A stretch of 38,044 nt of DNA from an uncultured bacterium (GTDB taxonomy: Bacteria; Actinomycetota; Coriobacteriia; Coriobacteriales; Eggerthellaceae), in the NCBI GenBank assembly GCA_905214325.1, contig CAJMLT010000013.1:1-38044 (forward strand). The letters are read 5' to 3'. The notes under the pieces were generated by a model, which saw nothing but the letters and a program-made list of their open reading frames with translations, ran no database searches and was not told where the DNA came from. Below, piece by piece: positions 1 through 7,091 of the stretch; the stretch's first letter is position 1, and each line of letters starts with the position of its first letter. The translations under genes were made by a program, and so were the position numbers.

Positions 1-402
1 TCAATCTAGGGACAAGTTACCTATCACCGCGCTACACCACAGCCAAAAAAAGGGGCTATATTGTACCCCCCCCCCCGAAAAATACCGTGAATCTACACAA
101 TTGGGCAGGTCAGCCGTTATGTTTTCACTGATGAATCACACAGGTTAGCCACCGCGCTTCTACACACAATCCTGCAGCTATTGCGTTTCCTTTACAATCC
201 GCAGACGAATCAGCTGTTGTATTTCCCTTTTGCAAGCTGTAACAGATCAGCTGCTGCGTCTTTGTTTGCGCATTGCGAGAAACGGGAAACACGGCAAAAC
301 GAAGGTACGGGCGACATGGTCAATGCGGGTTCCGGCAGACACACGACGGAGCGTTCCGATTCGTTTCAAATCCTTTTCGGATAGCTTTGGCATCATGGAA
401 CC
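1..402. other. Left-edge region with no recognised gene
   Basis: I see no supported gene in the first 400 bases. Short open stretches exist in several frames but have no recognisable protein, no good ribosome site and no codon pattern. The first 130 bases are open in one plus frame (from base 3) and could be the tail of a gene that starts outside the window, but the residues match no family I know. An 11-base C run lies at 66-76, preceded by a 7-base A run near 46-52. The stretch 160-402 probably holds the comF promoter; I could not pick out a convincing -35/-10 pair. Confidence 0.5.
66..76. repeat. Homopolymer tract of 11 C
   Basis: Eleven consecutive C residues on the plus strand, the longest G/C homopolymer I noticed in the window. 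Tracts of this length slip during replication and are known phase-variation switches in other bacteria. Here it lies outside any recognised gene, so a regulatory or coding effect is only a possibility, and a sequencing or assembly length error is equally possible. Confidence 0.8.
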
Positions 403-1167
403 ATGAACGATACATATGTTTCCACGCATACAAGCCACCGGTGTCTTCCGTCACAACTCACGCCCTACCTACAGATCATGCGTGAAGCAGCCTGCGAAAC
501 CCTTTGGCCCACCCGCTGCGCCCTTTGCGATGTTCCGGGTACCCTTCTCTGCGAACGCTGCAGAAAGCATCTGCCCTTCATCGACCGCTACCACGCCTGC
601 CCCCGCTGCGGCTATCCGCATGGCAGATACATTTGCACCGAATGCAATCATTTCATTCTGGAAAAAAGAGGTTTGGAGGCATATCCCCTTGATGGGTGCG
701 CTTCCGTTTTCGAACATCAAGGCAGCGCCCGCAGGTTGATAACCACCTATAAGGATCGGGGAGAACAACGTCTCGCTCCCCTTATCGCACACTTGATAGC
801 CGATGTCATAGACCCTGCATGGCACCCCGACATCATGACGACAATCCCCACACGCAGAAAGGCGCGTCGGCAGCGGGGGTTCGACCACCTCGAACAAGTG
901 GGGGTTGAATTAGCCCGCCTCATCGACAAAGATTACGAAGTCCTTCTCCTACCGCACGAACGATCCGACCAAAGAGTCCTTGGGGCCCAAGAGCGTCTGC
1001 ATAACATGAAAAATTCCTTCACCGTCAAAGCCGACGCGTCCATTCCCCCACGCGTACTCATCGTCGATGACGTACTCACCACCGGGGCTACCCTCTTCAA
1101 TGCCGCAAACGCCCTGCGCCTTGCCGGCGCTCAATGCATCTATGGTGTCACCTTGGCACGAGCATGA
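403..1167 (+). CDS. comF: ComF family phosphoribosyltransferase-like protein
   Basis: ComF-type protein, 254 residues, cytoplasmic. The family is linked to DNA uptake/competence and has a type I phosphoribosyltransferase fold; its substrate is not known. The N-terminal half carries four CxxC pairs (C39/C42, C50/C53, C66/C69, C78/C81) that form zinc ribbons. The middle holds the family motif RRQRGFDHLE (about 156-165) and a QxxLxxxxRxxNxxxxF-like stretch. The PRPP-binding loop VLIVDDVLTTGAT sits at about 218-230. The start is uncertain: ATG 403 has only a weak GGA upstream, while ATG 478 would begin 13 residues before the first zinc pair, as in many ComF proteins. The gene stands alone and converges on the glycosyltransferase gene, sharing its terminator. 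Only comF is visible; other uptake genes are not in the window. Confidence 0.9.
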   Translation: MNDTYVSTHTSHRCLPSQLTPYLQIMREAACETLWPTRCALCDVPGTLLCERCRKHLPFIDRYHACPRCGYPHGRYICTECNHFILEKRGLEAYPLDGCASVFEHQGSARRLITTYKDRGEQRLAPLIAHLIADVIDPAWHPDIMTTIPTRRKARRQRGFDHLEQVGVELARLIDKDYEVLLLPHERSDQRVLGAQERLHNMKNSFTVKADASIPPRVLIVDDVLTTGATLFNAANALRLAGAQCIYGVTLARA

Positions 1168-1169
1168 AA

Positions 1170-1200
1170 AAGCCCGCGATGAAACAATCATCACGGGCTT
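1170..1200. terminator. Bidirectional intrinsic terminator
   Basis: Hairpin with arms AAGCCCG/CGGGCTT (1170-1176 and 1194-1200), one C/A mismatch, then GATGA/TCATC (1178-1182 and 1188-1192) around a 5-base AACAA loop. T-rich bases follow on the plus side (TTGGTTT) and AAAA precedes it, which is TTTT on the minus strand. It starts 3 bases after the comF stop and lies 28 bases beyond the end of the convergent glycosyltransferase gene, so it likely ends both transcripts. Confidence 0.9.
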
Positions 1201-1227
1201 GGTTTACGCAGGTCGAAAGTCAACACA

Positions 1228-2547
1228 TCAGATGCGATCAGCCGCATCCGATCGTGCCTGACTGAATTCCTGTACATCGACCGAAATACTGTGCTGGATG
1301 GGTTTCCAAGCACATTTCTTGAACAGAGCCACCAAGGCAATGGGGATGTAGGTCAGCATGAACAGAGGGAAGGTGAACATATATCCGATCTTTTTCTTGC
1401 TGGTGGAATGGATGTGGTCCCATTCCGTGAAGGTGGTAAGAGCACCGAGAACGAACATGAACACCGTGTAGTTGAATATGCAGAAGAAGATGGAGGATAC
1501 GGAAGAGGTAACCATGACACCGGTAGACATGATGCCCGAAATACCCAACAGAAGAATGGCGGTGTTGAATATGACGGAGATGATGGTGAGCAGCATGCCG
1601 GGTGCGATGGTCATCAGCATGTCGTAGCACGCGAAGCGATAACCCTTGGGGTTTTTGACGATACCCTTGGCAAGGCGCCCTCCGTACTTCACGAACACCT
1701 GATAGAAGCCCTTTGCCCAACGGAAACGCTGATTCCAGGAGTCCTTGAAGGACAAAGGTTGTTCATCATAGAGGATGGCCGTGGGACAATAACTGATGCG
1801 TTCCCCACTCAAAATGGTATTCGTTGAAAATTCGATGTCTTCGGTAAGCAGATGGAATTTCCAGCCGCCCATGCGTTCGATGATCTTCGCACTGACATAG
1901 AATCCCGTACCGGAAACGGCGCAGCTGGTTCCCAGTGTGAGGCGGGCCTGACTCAAGTACTTGGCCTCACGCATGAACCACACGGCATAACCCGCTGAAA
2001 TCCAATTGGAACCATAATTCTTGGAGTTACGGTAACTGGTGGAGGCAGGAGCCCCACTGTCGAACACCTTATTCATTTCGCGGAAGTAGTTCACATCCAA
2101 CACATTATCGGCATCGAAGATGAAAAAGGCCTCATATTCGTTTTCCGAATAATGTTCGCGTATACAGGTGAAACCATAATCGAGAGCATAGCCCTTGCCC
2201 ACCTCTTCGGTGTTGAAGCGGGGGAACACGACCGCACCCGCTTCCTGGGCAACGGCAGCGGTGTTGTCCGTGCAGTTGTCCGCGATGACGAAGATATCGA
2301 TGAGTTCCTGAGGGTAATTCTGCACCCTGATGCTGTGAATGAGATCGCCGATGACGGCATTTTCGTTACGGGCGGATATGACGACCGCATAACGATGATT
2401 CTTCTTCGCCGTGACAACGGGAGGCTTGCGCGTCAATACCACAAACACGTAATAGAGCTGATAGGCATAGCAACAGGTGAATGCCAGAAAAACGCAGAAA
2501 TTGAAAATATCAACGAACGACAACGACGAAAAAAATTGGTCGATCAC
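1228..2547 (-). CDS. Membrane glycosyltransferase, family 2, processive type
   Basis: Family 2 glycosyltransferase, about 439 residues, of the cellulose synthase/hyaluronan synthase/poly-GlcNAc synthase-like type, expected to build or decorate a surface polysaccharide from a nucleotide sugar at the inner face of the membrane. Visible motifs: VVISARNEN after the first membrane segment, the ADNCTDNT nucleotide-binding segment, FDADN (about 144-148, metal-binding DxD), LTEDIEF (about 234-240, catalytic TED) and QRFRW (273-277, the QxxRW of processive enzymes). Membrane segments lie near 13-38, 311-338, 345-373 and 388-410. The start GTG 2547 is chosen because AAGGAG lies 6 bases upstream; a TTG 17 codons further up has no such site and would place this ribosome site inside the gene. 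The exact sugar and polymer cannot be told from sequence. It is a single gene with its own promoter and terminator. Confidence 0.88.
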   Translation of the reverse strand: MIDQFFSSLSFVDIFNFCVFLAFTCCYAYQLYYVFVVLTRKPPVVTAKKNHRYAVVISARNENAVIGDLIHSIRVQNYPQELIDIFVIADNCTDNTAAVAQEAGAVVFPRFNTEEVGKGYALDYGFTCIREHYSENEYEAFFIFDADNVLDVNYFREMNKVFDSGAPASTSYRNSKNYGSNWISAGYAVWFMREAKYLSQARLTLGTSCAVSGTGFYVSAKIIERMGGWKFHLLTEDIEFSTNTILSGERISYCPTAILYDEQPLSFKDSWNQRFRWAKGFYQVFVKYGGRLAKGIVKNPKGYRFACYDMLMTIAPGMLLTIISVIFNTAILLLGISGIMSTGVMVTSSVSSIFFCIFNYTVFMFVLGALTTFTEWDHIHSTSKKKIGYMFTFPLFMLTYIPIALVALFKKCAWKPIQHSISVDVQEFSQARSDAADRI

Positions 2548-2876
2548 AAAGAACTCCTTCACATGGGAACATACTTCCACAAGCGACGACACCGCCAACC
2601 CTTCGTAGGCAGACGAAAGGAAGCTTGGGAAGCTGCTTCAAGATTGAGATTATAGACTTTTTTAACTTCTGCGGGTCGATAACGGTGCTTTTGGTGTTCA
2701 TCCGTTAGCTAAAACGTTGATCAGCGGTGGATTTCCGAAGTCACCTGCACAGCAAATTCATATTTCGCTCGGAAAACATTCCACTTGATTCGCGCCCTGA
2801 AGAAAGTGTCAACTACCATTCGAGAGCATTTTGTACTAGTGTTTACCCAAGGGGAAAAACAAAGAAGGGAACCATT
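2548..2876. other. Divergent intergenic region
   Basis: About 330 bases between the divergent glycosyltransferase and cupin genes. On the minus strand it holds a good -10 for the glycosyltransferase (see 2649-2678). Toward the cupin gene I see only the ribosome site just before 2877 and an AT-rich stretch around 2828-2845; no clear -35/-10 pair. An open frame upstream of the cupin start (from 2727) lacks a ribosome site and looks like chance. Confidence 0.5.
2649..2678 (-). promoter_or_regulatory. Candidate promoter of the glycosyltransferase gene
   Basis: On the minus strand a perfect TATAAT (2649-2654) is preceded by TCGACC after about 19 bases, with an A/T-rich spacer that includes a run of A. 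The transcript would start near 2642, about 95 bases before the GTG start. The -10 is excellent; the -35 is poor and the spacing long. Confidence 0.45.
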
Positions 2877-3224
2877 ATGTCACTTGCAAGAAATCGAACG
2901 ATCGAATCCGCCGAAAACGTCGCCGGCGGCGAAGGCGAAATGCTGAGGGATCGCCTGCTCAACGAAAGCCAGATGAATGGAATCTGCACCTACGTGGTCC
3001 ACAATGCTTTGGTGCCGGGAGCTTCCATAGGCGACCATGAACATCGGGGCGAAAACGAGATGTATTTCATAACCGCAGGAAAAGGACTCTACATCGACAA
3101 CGACACGACCTACGAAGTGGTAAAGGGCGATGTTTTGTTCTGCGAAGATGGCGACCATCACGGCATCACGAATACGGGAGATGAGAATCTTTCCTTCGTA
3201 GCCATTATCCAAGCCACCAAATAA
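2877..3224 (+). CDS. Small single-domain cupin protein
   Basis: A 115-residue single cupin, probably a cytoplasmic metal-binding beta-barrel; the function cannot be set from the fold. Cupin motif 1 is present: H54, H56 and E61 (HxH then E). Motif 2 begins at G84 in GDVLFCEDGDHHG, with H94/H95 supplying the last ligand and N99 following. The start ATG 2877 is preceded by AAGAAGGGA at a good distance; the reading frame stays open 50 codons further up but without a ribosome site. It is a lone gene between the divergent glycosyltransferase and the convergent maoC gene. Proteins of this size are often sugar or auxin-type sensors, isomerases or dioxygenase relatives; I cannot choose. Confidence 0.8.
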   Translation: MSLARNRTIESAENVAGGEGEMLRDRLLNESQMNGICTYVVHNALVPGASIGDHEHRGENEMYFITAGKGLYIDNDTTYEVVKGDVLFCEDGDHHGITNTGDENLSFVAIIQATK

Positions 3225-3311
3225 ACCGCGATTCATTCACACGGGAAAGCATCGGCACCCGGGAGACGTACGCCAGAATCACGCCCTTCGATTATCGACG
3301 AGCTTCTTCGT

Positions 3312-3349
3312 CCGAGATCCGGGGCATGGTCCATCGTCACGGATCTCGG
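3312..3349. terminator. Perfect 10-bp inverted repeat between convergent genes
   Basis: Arms CCGAGATCCG (3312-3321) and CGGATCTCGG (3340-3349) pair without mismatch around an 18-base loop that itself contains ATGGTCCAT. It lies between the cupin (+) and maoC (-) genes, where a shared terminator is expected. No T run follows on either side, so Rho-independent ending would be weak; a protein-binding or RNA-stability role is possible. Confidence 0.5.
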
Positions 3350-3403
3350 GTGCTTCACATCAGCCCGGTCGCAGCTCATGTCCGAAAGGCTGCGAATCGA
3401 CTC

Positions 3404-3844
3404 TCATCTACCCTCGGTAAACGAGAGGAACTGCAGGATATGGCGAGCGACACACACGACCTCATCTCGCTGGTTGGTGATCACCACATCGGCATACGTA
3501 CGCCCCGTTTCCCCATCCACCTCATCGATCGTATACGTGCAGGTGACCGTATCGCCCATATATACGGGACCGGTGAAGCGCACATGATCGTAGCCGTAGG
3601 ACGCAACCGGCATATCCTCATCGGAATGACGGTGGATCAATGTCGAAGCCGTGCTCGATAAAGCAAACGTGAGAACCCCGTGAACGATGCGCGTTCCATA
3701 TTGGGTTCCCTTCATATATTCCTCATTGGTGTGAAAAGGACTGAAATCACCGGTGATGCCGGCGAATTGATAGACGTCCGATTCGGAGATCGTTTTGGTG
3801 AACACCTGGCGATCCCCAACAGAAAGCGGTAGTGATTCGAACAT
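3404..3844 (-). CDS. MaoC-like (R)-hydratase, hot-dog fold
   Basis: A 146-residue MaoC/hydratase-2 type protein, a family that adds water to trans-2-enoyl-CoA to give (R)-3-hydroxyacyl-CoA. The catalytic segment is intact: GDFSPFHTNEEY followed by GTRIVHGVL, matching the family pattern with the Asp and His around residues 32-37 and the downstream G-x-x-I-x-H-G. The start ATG 3844 is set by GGGGAGG just upstream; the frame extends 64 codons further but runs into the tRNA-Thr gene, so that extension is rejected. It is a single gene downstream of tRNA-Thr. No fatty-acid or polyester genes are next to it, so its acyl substrate is unknown. Confidence 0.85.
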   Translation of the reverse strand: MFESLPLSVGDRQVFTKTISESDVYQFAGITGDFSPFHTNEEYMKGTQYGTRIVHGVLTFALSSTASTLIHRHSDEDMPVASYGYDHVRFTGPVYMGDTVTCTYTIDEVDGETGRTYADVVITNQRDEVVCVARHILQFLSFTEGR

Positions 3845-4001
3845 GATGAACCTCCCCTGTTGTCCCCCGATGTATCCATTATGCGCCGCGAACGAATGGT
3901 ATGCACGAAGAAAATCGACGCCGCGAGAAAGCAAGGGGTGAAACAAGGCGGCCACAAACAACAGATGGCGCCCCGAAGGACACCATCTGAGTCGTATTGT
4001 G

Positions 4002-4076
4002 TGGAGCCAGTGACAGGAATCGAACCTGCAACCCACTGATTACAAATCAGTTGCGCTACCGTTACGCCACACTGGC
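4002..4076 (-). tRNA. tRNA-Thr (anticodon UGU)
   Basis: Complete cloverleaf on the minus strand: acceptor GCCAGTG pairing with CACTGGC, D arm with GG, anticodon stem ACTGA/TCAGT with loop TTTGTAA (anticodon TGT, reading ACA), T arm GCAGG-TTCGATT-CCTGT, discriminator T and encoded CCA. It is 75 bases including CCA. It lies between the radical SAM gene and maoC. Confidence 0.97.
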
Positions 4077-4094
4077 ACAAAAGCGACGCGAACC

Positions 4095-4123
4095 ATTATG
4101 CCACAGAAACCCCGAAGCGTCGA
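4095..4123 (-). promoter_or_regulatory. Candidate tRNA-Thr promoter
   Basis: Minus-strand CATAAT (4095-4100) with TCGACG (4118-4123) exactly 17 bases upstream. The predicted start, near 4088, is about a dozen bases before the tRNA 5' end. The -35 is imperfect but the spacing is ideal. Confidence 0.55.
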
Positions 4124-4196
4124 AAAATCAATCACCCACGGGAATACAAAACCATCCGAAAGGCAACACGGGCAATCAGAACGTGAACACGAGGCG

Positions 4197-5159
4197 TCAA
4201 ATCCCGCACTCCTCTTCGGATGGCGCGACCGCGATGACCCCGGTACCATCGAAAGCAGGAATGAAGCTTTCATCTTGAGCTCCCCCCACCTGCCAAAAAT
4301 AATCCCGGATACCCAAGGAGTCGGCATAGTCGAGAATCTCTTCATACGCCCCATCCGTAACACCTTGCGTCAAGCCATAGCGGGTCGGATCACCGAGGGT
4401 GGCCGGCATGACGAATTGGTTCATGATGCTCATTTTCACGCGGGAGCCGAAAGAGGACCGAAGGAGTTCGAGAGCTCTTGGCGACTCGTCCTCGTAACCG
4501 GGAAGCAGAAGATGACGGACTATGACCCCCTTCTTCAAAAGACCCGTCGCGTCATCGATGGTGAAATCTCCCACCTGGTCGGCCATCATCCCTATGGCCC
4601 GTAAGGCGACTTCGGGATAGTCGGGAGCGGAAGAGAGCCTTTTCGCCGTCTCGGAAAAGGCGTACTTATAATCGACGAGATAGATATCGATGAGACCGTC
4701 GAGCAAGGCAAGCGCTTCGGGTGTCTCGTACCCGGATGTGTTGTAGATGACGGGAATATGCAGCTTAGCCGGCCTCAGAGATCGCAAGACTTCGACTAAG
4801 GAAGGGAGATACTGAGTGGCGGTCACCAAATTGATGTTCGCAGCGTGATGCACGTCCTGCAATTCGAGAAAGATATCTCCCAAACGTTCGCAGGAAACAA
4901 CGACACCGCACCCGGCGGCCAATTCGGCATTTTGGCAATAAACACAACGAAGGGGGCAATGGGAGAAGAACACCGCACCGCTTCCCTGTTGCCCCACCAG
5001 ACAGGGCTCCTCCCACCAATGAAGAGCCGCCCGTCCAAGGCGTATATCAGCACCAGCCCCGCAGACACCCGTCTCCCCCGCCAGGCGATCGACACCACAG
5101 CGACGGGGACACAAGCGACAGTCGCGGTAATCAGTTGGAGGAAAACCCGATGAAATCAT
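4197..5159 (-). CDS. Radical SAM protein, PflX/COG1313-type
   Basis: About 320 residues. Radical SAM enzyme of the group often annotated as pyruvate formate-lyase activating enzyme-like (PflX), whose true substrates are unproven. It has an N-terminal Cys cluster CRLCPRRC plus a fourth Cys (C14, C17, C21, C33) and the SAM-cluster motif CPLRCVYC (C68, C72, C75, CX3CX2C). It overlaps the end of the upstream dehydrogenase gene by 29 bases if ATG 5159 is used, or 47 with ATG 5177; neither has a strong ribosome site, and 5159 leaves a family-like 13 residues before the first Cys. Last gene of a coupled run with two degV genes and the dehydrogenase, followed by tRNA-Thr. No glycyl-radical enzyme lies nearby, so activation of pyruvate formate-lyase is not supported by context. 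Confidence 0.85.
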   Translation of the reverse strand: MISSGFPPTDYRDCRLCPRRCGVDRLAGETGVCGAGADIRLGRAALHWWEEPCLVGQQGSGAVFFSHCPLRCVYCQNAELAAGCGVVVSCERLGDIFLELQDVHHAANINLVTATQYLPSLVEVLRSLRPAKLHIPVIYNTSGYETPEALALLDGLIDIYLVDYKYAFSETAKRLSSAPDYPEVALRAIGMMADQVGDFTIDDATGLLKKGVIVRHLLLPGYEDESPRALELLRSSFGSRVKMSIMNQFVMPATLGDPTRYGLTQGVTDGAYEEILDYADSLGIRDYFWQVGGAQDESFIPAFDGTGVIAVAPSEEECGI

Positions 5160-6135
5160 CAGAGGATCCGTCACCATGGTCGTGTTGCCCGCAGCACTCA
5201 TGACCGTGTTCGTGATCGTGGTCATGGCCGCACGAGCATCCCTCTTCATCGGCGTAGGTGCCTTCGGCCCGCGACCAGTCGAGTTCGTAGCGCTTGCACG
5301 TATCCTCGTCGGCGAATACGAGACTTAGGGCGGCGGGGTTGTAGCCCGCACCCCCGACGAGTGCCAGAAGCTCCAGAAGATGGAAGCCGGCTTCGGCCTG
5401 AGGAAAGATGGTATCTTTATCGTCGGCCGCCGAAAGAGCTGCAGCCAATTCGCCCATCATGATCTCGACGGTATAGGTTCCGGCAAAAGACTCTCCGCGC
5501 AAAGCTTCCACGAAAGCCGAATGCATCGGGGCCATGCAGCCCGTCGATTCCATGAGGTCGAGATAGTCTTCACCGTCGAGAGAGACTCCGCTGGTGGTGA
5601 AGGCGACATAGGTTTCTATGATGCCGATGATCGAAGAAGCGTTTTGAAGCGTGGAAGCCACCTTCGCGCTTTGCCCGCAACCGGGAGCACCGGCCCACAT
5701 CACACGGGAAGCGATGGCCGACAACAACGGCTCGACACGATCGTAGATGTCACTTTCGGCACCTACGAACATGAATAGATTTTCGGGATCGGCAAACGCG
5801 TCGGCGGCAACGATGTCGCGCACCACCAAAGGCGCATCGACGGCAAAGCGATCATTCACGCTGGCGACCGCATGAAGCTCTTGAGCGAAAGAAGGTGTGG
5901 TGGGACTCAGGTCTACCAGAATCGTGCCTTCTTTCGTATCCTGCAGCAACCCCGGGCTATCGAAATAAACGTCTTCCAAACCCGATTGATTCTCATGGTA
6001 GGTGAATACCACGTCGGCGGTGGAAAGCCCGTTTGCCGCGACGAATCCGGCGGCGGCAAGCGATGACGTAAGCTTGGATCCCACTGCAACATCACCGACG
6101 AATACGTAGGTCTGCATATCGTTCATATTGATCAT
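5131..6135 (-). CDS. Degenerate 6PGDH/3-hydroxyisobutyrate dehydrogenase-like protein with His/Cys tail
   Basis: A 334-residue protein with the overall plan of the beta-hydroxyacid dehydrogenase family: N-terminal nucleotide-binding half, then a helical half starting near 150. Conserved are DLSPTTP (75-81, family D-S-T-x-x-P) and G-x-G-Q-x-x-K at 152-158 with the family lysine K158 and N165. The Gly-rich nucleotide loop is off pattern (VGDVAVG instead of GxGxMG), and the substrate loop DAPVSGG reads DAPLVV, so normal catalysis is doubtful. From about 297 a 38-residue tail holds seven His and four Cys in HD/EH repeats, a likely Ni/Zn/Co-binding tail as in SlyD or HypB. Its ATG overlaps the upstream degV stop (ATGA), with AAAGGT upstream. 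Function unknown. Confidence 0.8.
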   Translation of the reverse strand: MINMNDMQTYVFVGDVAVGSKLTSSLAAAGFVAANGLSTADVVFTYHENQSGLEDVYFDSPGLLQDTKEGTILVDLSPTTPSFAQELHAVASVNDRFAVDAPLVVRDIVAADAFADPENLFMFVGAESDIYDRVEPLLSAIASRVMWAGAPGCGQSAKVASTLQNASSIIGIIETYVAFTTSGVSLDGEDYLDLMESTGCMAPMHSAFVEALRGESFAGTYTVEIMMGELAAALSAADDKDTIFPQAEAGFHLLELLALVGGAGYNPAALSLVFADEDTCKRYELDWSRAEGTYADEEGCSCGHDHDHEHGHECCGQHDHGDGSSDDFIGFSSN

Positions 6136-7058
6136 CTACCTTTGATTTTGTTGGCAATGCGGTCGGAAACCGACACCTCATTGCGACGGTCGTTTCCCCA
6201 GAAAACGATAGCCAGCATGTCGGGACCGACATGGCTACCTATAACGGGACCGATGTCGGATTCCAGAAACAGAAGGGAGTCGTCGTATTTCGTCAGATAA
6301 TCGGCAAGACGCTCGGCATCTTTGGGGCAATCCGCATTACCCAGGACAACATTTTGCCCAGGCGCATGCGATGCGGCGCGCTTCTGAAAGTATTCGAACA
6401 AGCTCTTGATTCCCTTCTTGCGCCCACGGGCGACACCGGAAAGGGAGAGCTTTCCATCCAAATCGAACCCGAGCAGAGGCTTCACATCGAGTTTGGCGCC
6501 GGCAAATGCGACAGAGGAGGGAATACGACCTCCGCGACGTAGGCATTCGAGGTCGCTCACCATGAACTGGGCATCCACGTAATAGCGCGCTTCTTCAGCC
6601 CACGCCACCAGCTCATCTGCATCAAGACCTCTTTCCCGCTGACGCATGGCCTCGTAGACCAGAAACGCTTCCGCGATGGAGGCGAGCTTGGTGTCCACGA
6701 TGCGGACATCCAAACCGGGAAGCTCTTCCCGAACCTGCTCAAGAAGGAGGCAGGCGGCATCGAAGGTACCCGAAAGACCACTCGAAAAGCTGAGATATAC
6801 CGTAGGTAGCCCCTGCTCATGTGCCCATTCGAAAGCCGAACGCAGCACAAGCGGCGACAGTTGAGCTGTCGTAGGCTCCTCGCCATTGCGCATGCCGTCG
6901 AAGAAATCCTTCGAAGTGCGTGAACGATAAAGATCGTCGAGATGTTCTCCGGCACCGTCGAAATAGGGAAACTCGAGCAGATAAACCCCTTCCCTATCAA
7001 CGACTTCATAAGGAAGATCACAGCAGGAATCTATGATCAGATTGCATTTATAATCCAT
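6132..7058 (-). CDS. DegV family fatty-acid-binding protein (second copy)
   Basis: DegV/FakB-type protein, 308 residues; the family binds a fatty acid and, in Firmicutes, presents it to the kinase FakA. Motifs seen: IIDSCCDLP at the N-terminus, TTAQLSP, SSGLSGTFDAA, RRGGRIPSS and HVGPDMLAI near the C-terminus. The start ATG 7058 follows AAAGAAAG; an ATG eight codons earlier has no ribosome site. It is coupled to the dehydrogenase gene by an ATGA overlap, and lies 33 bases after the first degV copy. The two copies clearly differ in sequence, so they probably hold different lipids. No fakA is visible in the window. Confidence 0.88.
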   Translation of the reverse strand: MDYKCNLIIDSCCDLPYEVVDREGVYLLEFPYFDGAGEHLDDLYRSRTSKDFFDGMRNGEEPTTAQLSPLVLRSAFEWAHEQGLPTVYLSFSSGLSGTFDAACLLLEQVREELPGLDVRIVDTKLASIAEAFLVYEAMRQRERGLDADELVAWAEEARYYVDAQFMVSDLECLRRGGRIPSSVAFAGAKLDVKPLLGFDLDGKLSLSGVARGRKKGIKSLFEYFQKRAASHAPGQNVVLGNADCPKDAERLADYLTKYDDSLLFLESDIGPVIGSHVGPDMLAIVFWGNDRRNEVSVSDRIANKIKGR

Positions 7059-7091
7059 GTCGTATCTTTCTTTCGCCGTCATATACCAATG

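Noticed and set aside
1..45. Possible partial tRNA on the minus strand (GGCTGTGGTGTAGC-like start)
   Set aside because: The D-arm does not pair, and no anticodon loop with U33 and a purine at 37 can be fitted; the window edge prevents a full check.
2548..2598. TTG start of the glycosyltransferase
   Set aside because: The AAGGAG site lies inside this extension, directly before GTG 2547.
3312..4076. Inverted repeat plus tRNA-Thr as an integration site
   Set aside because: No integrase, no direct repeat of the tRNA end and only core genes around it.
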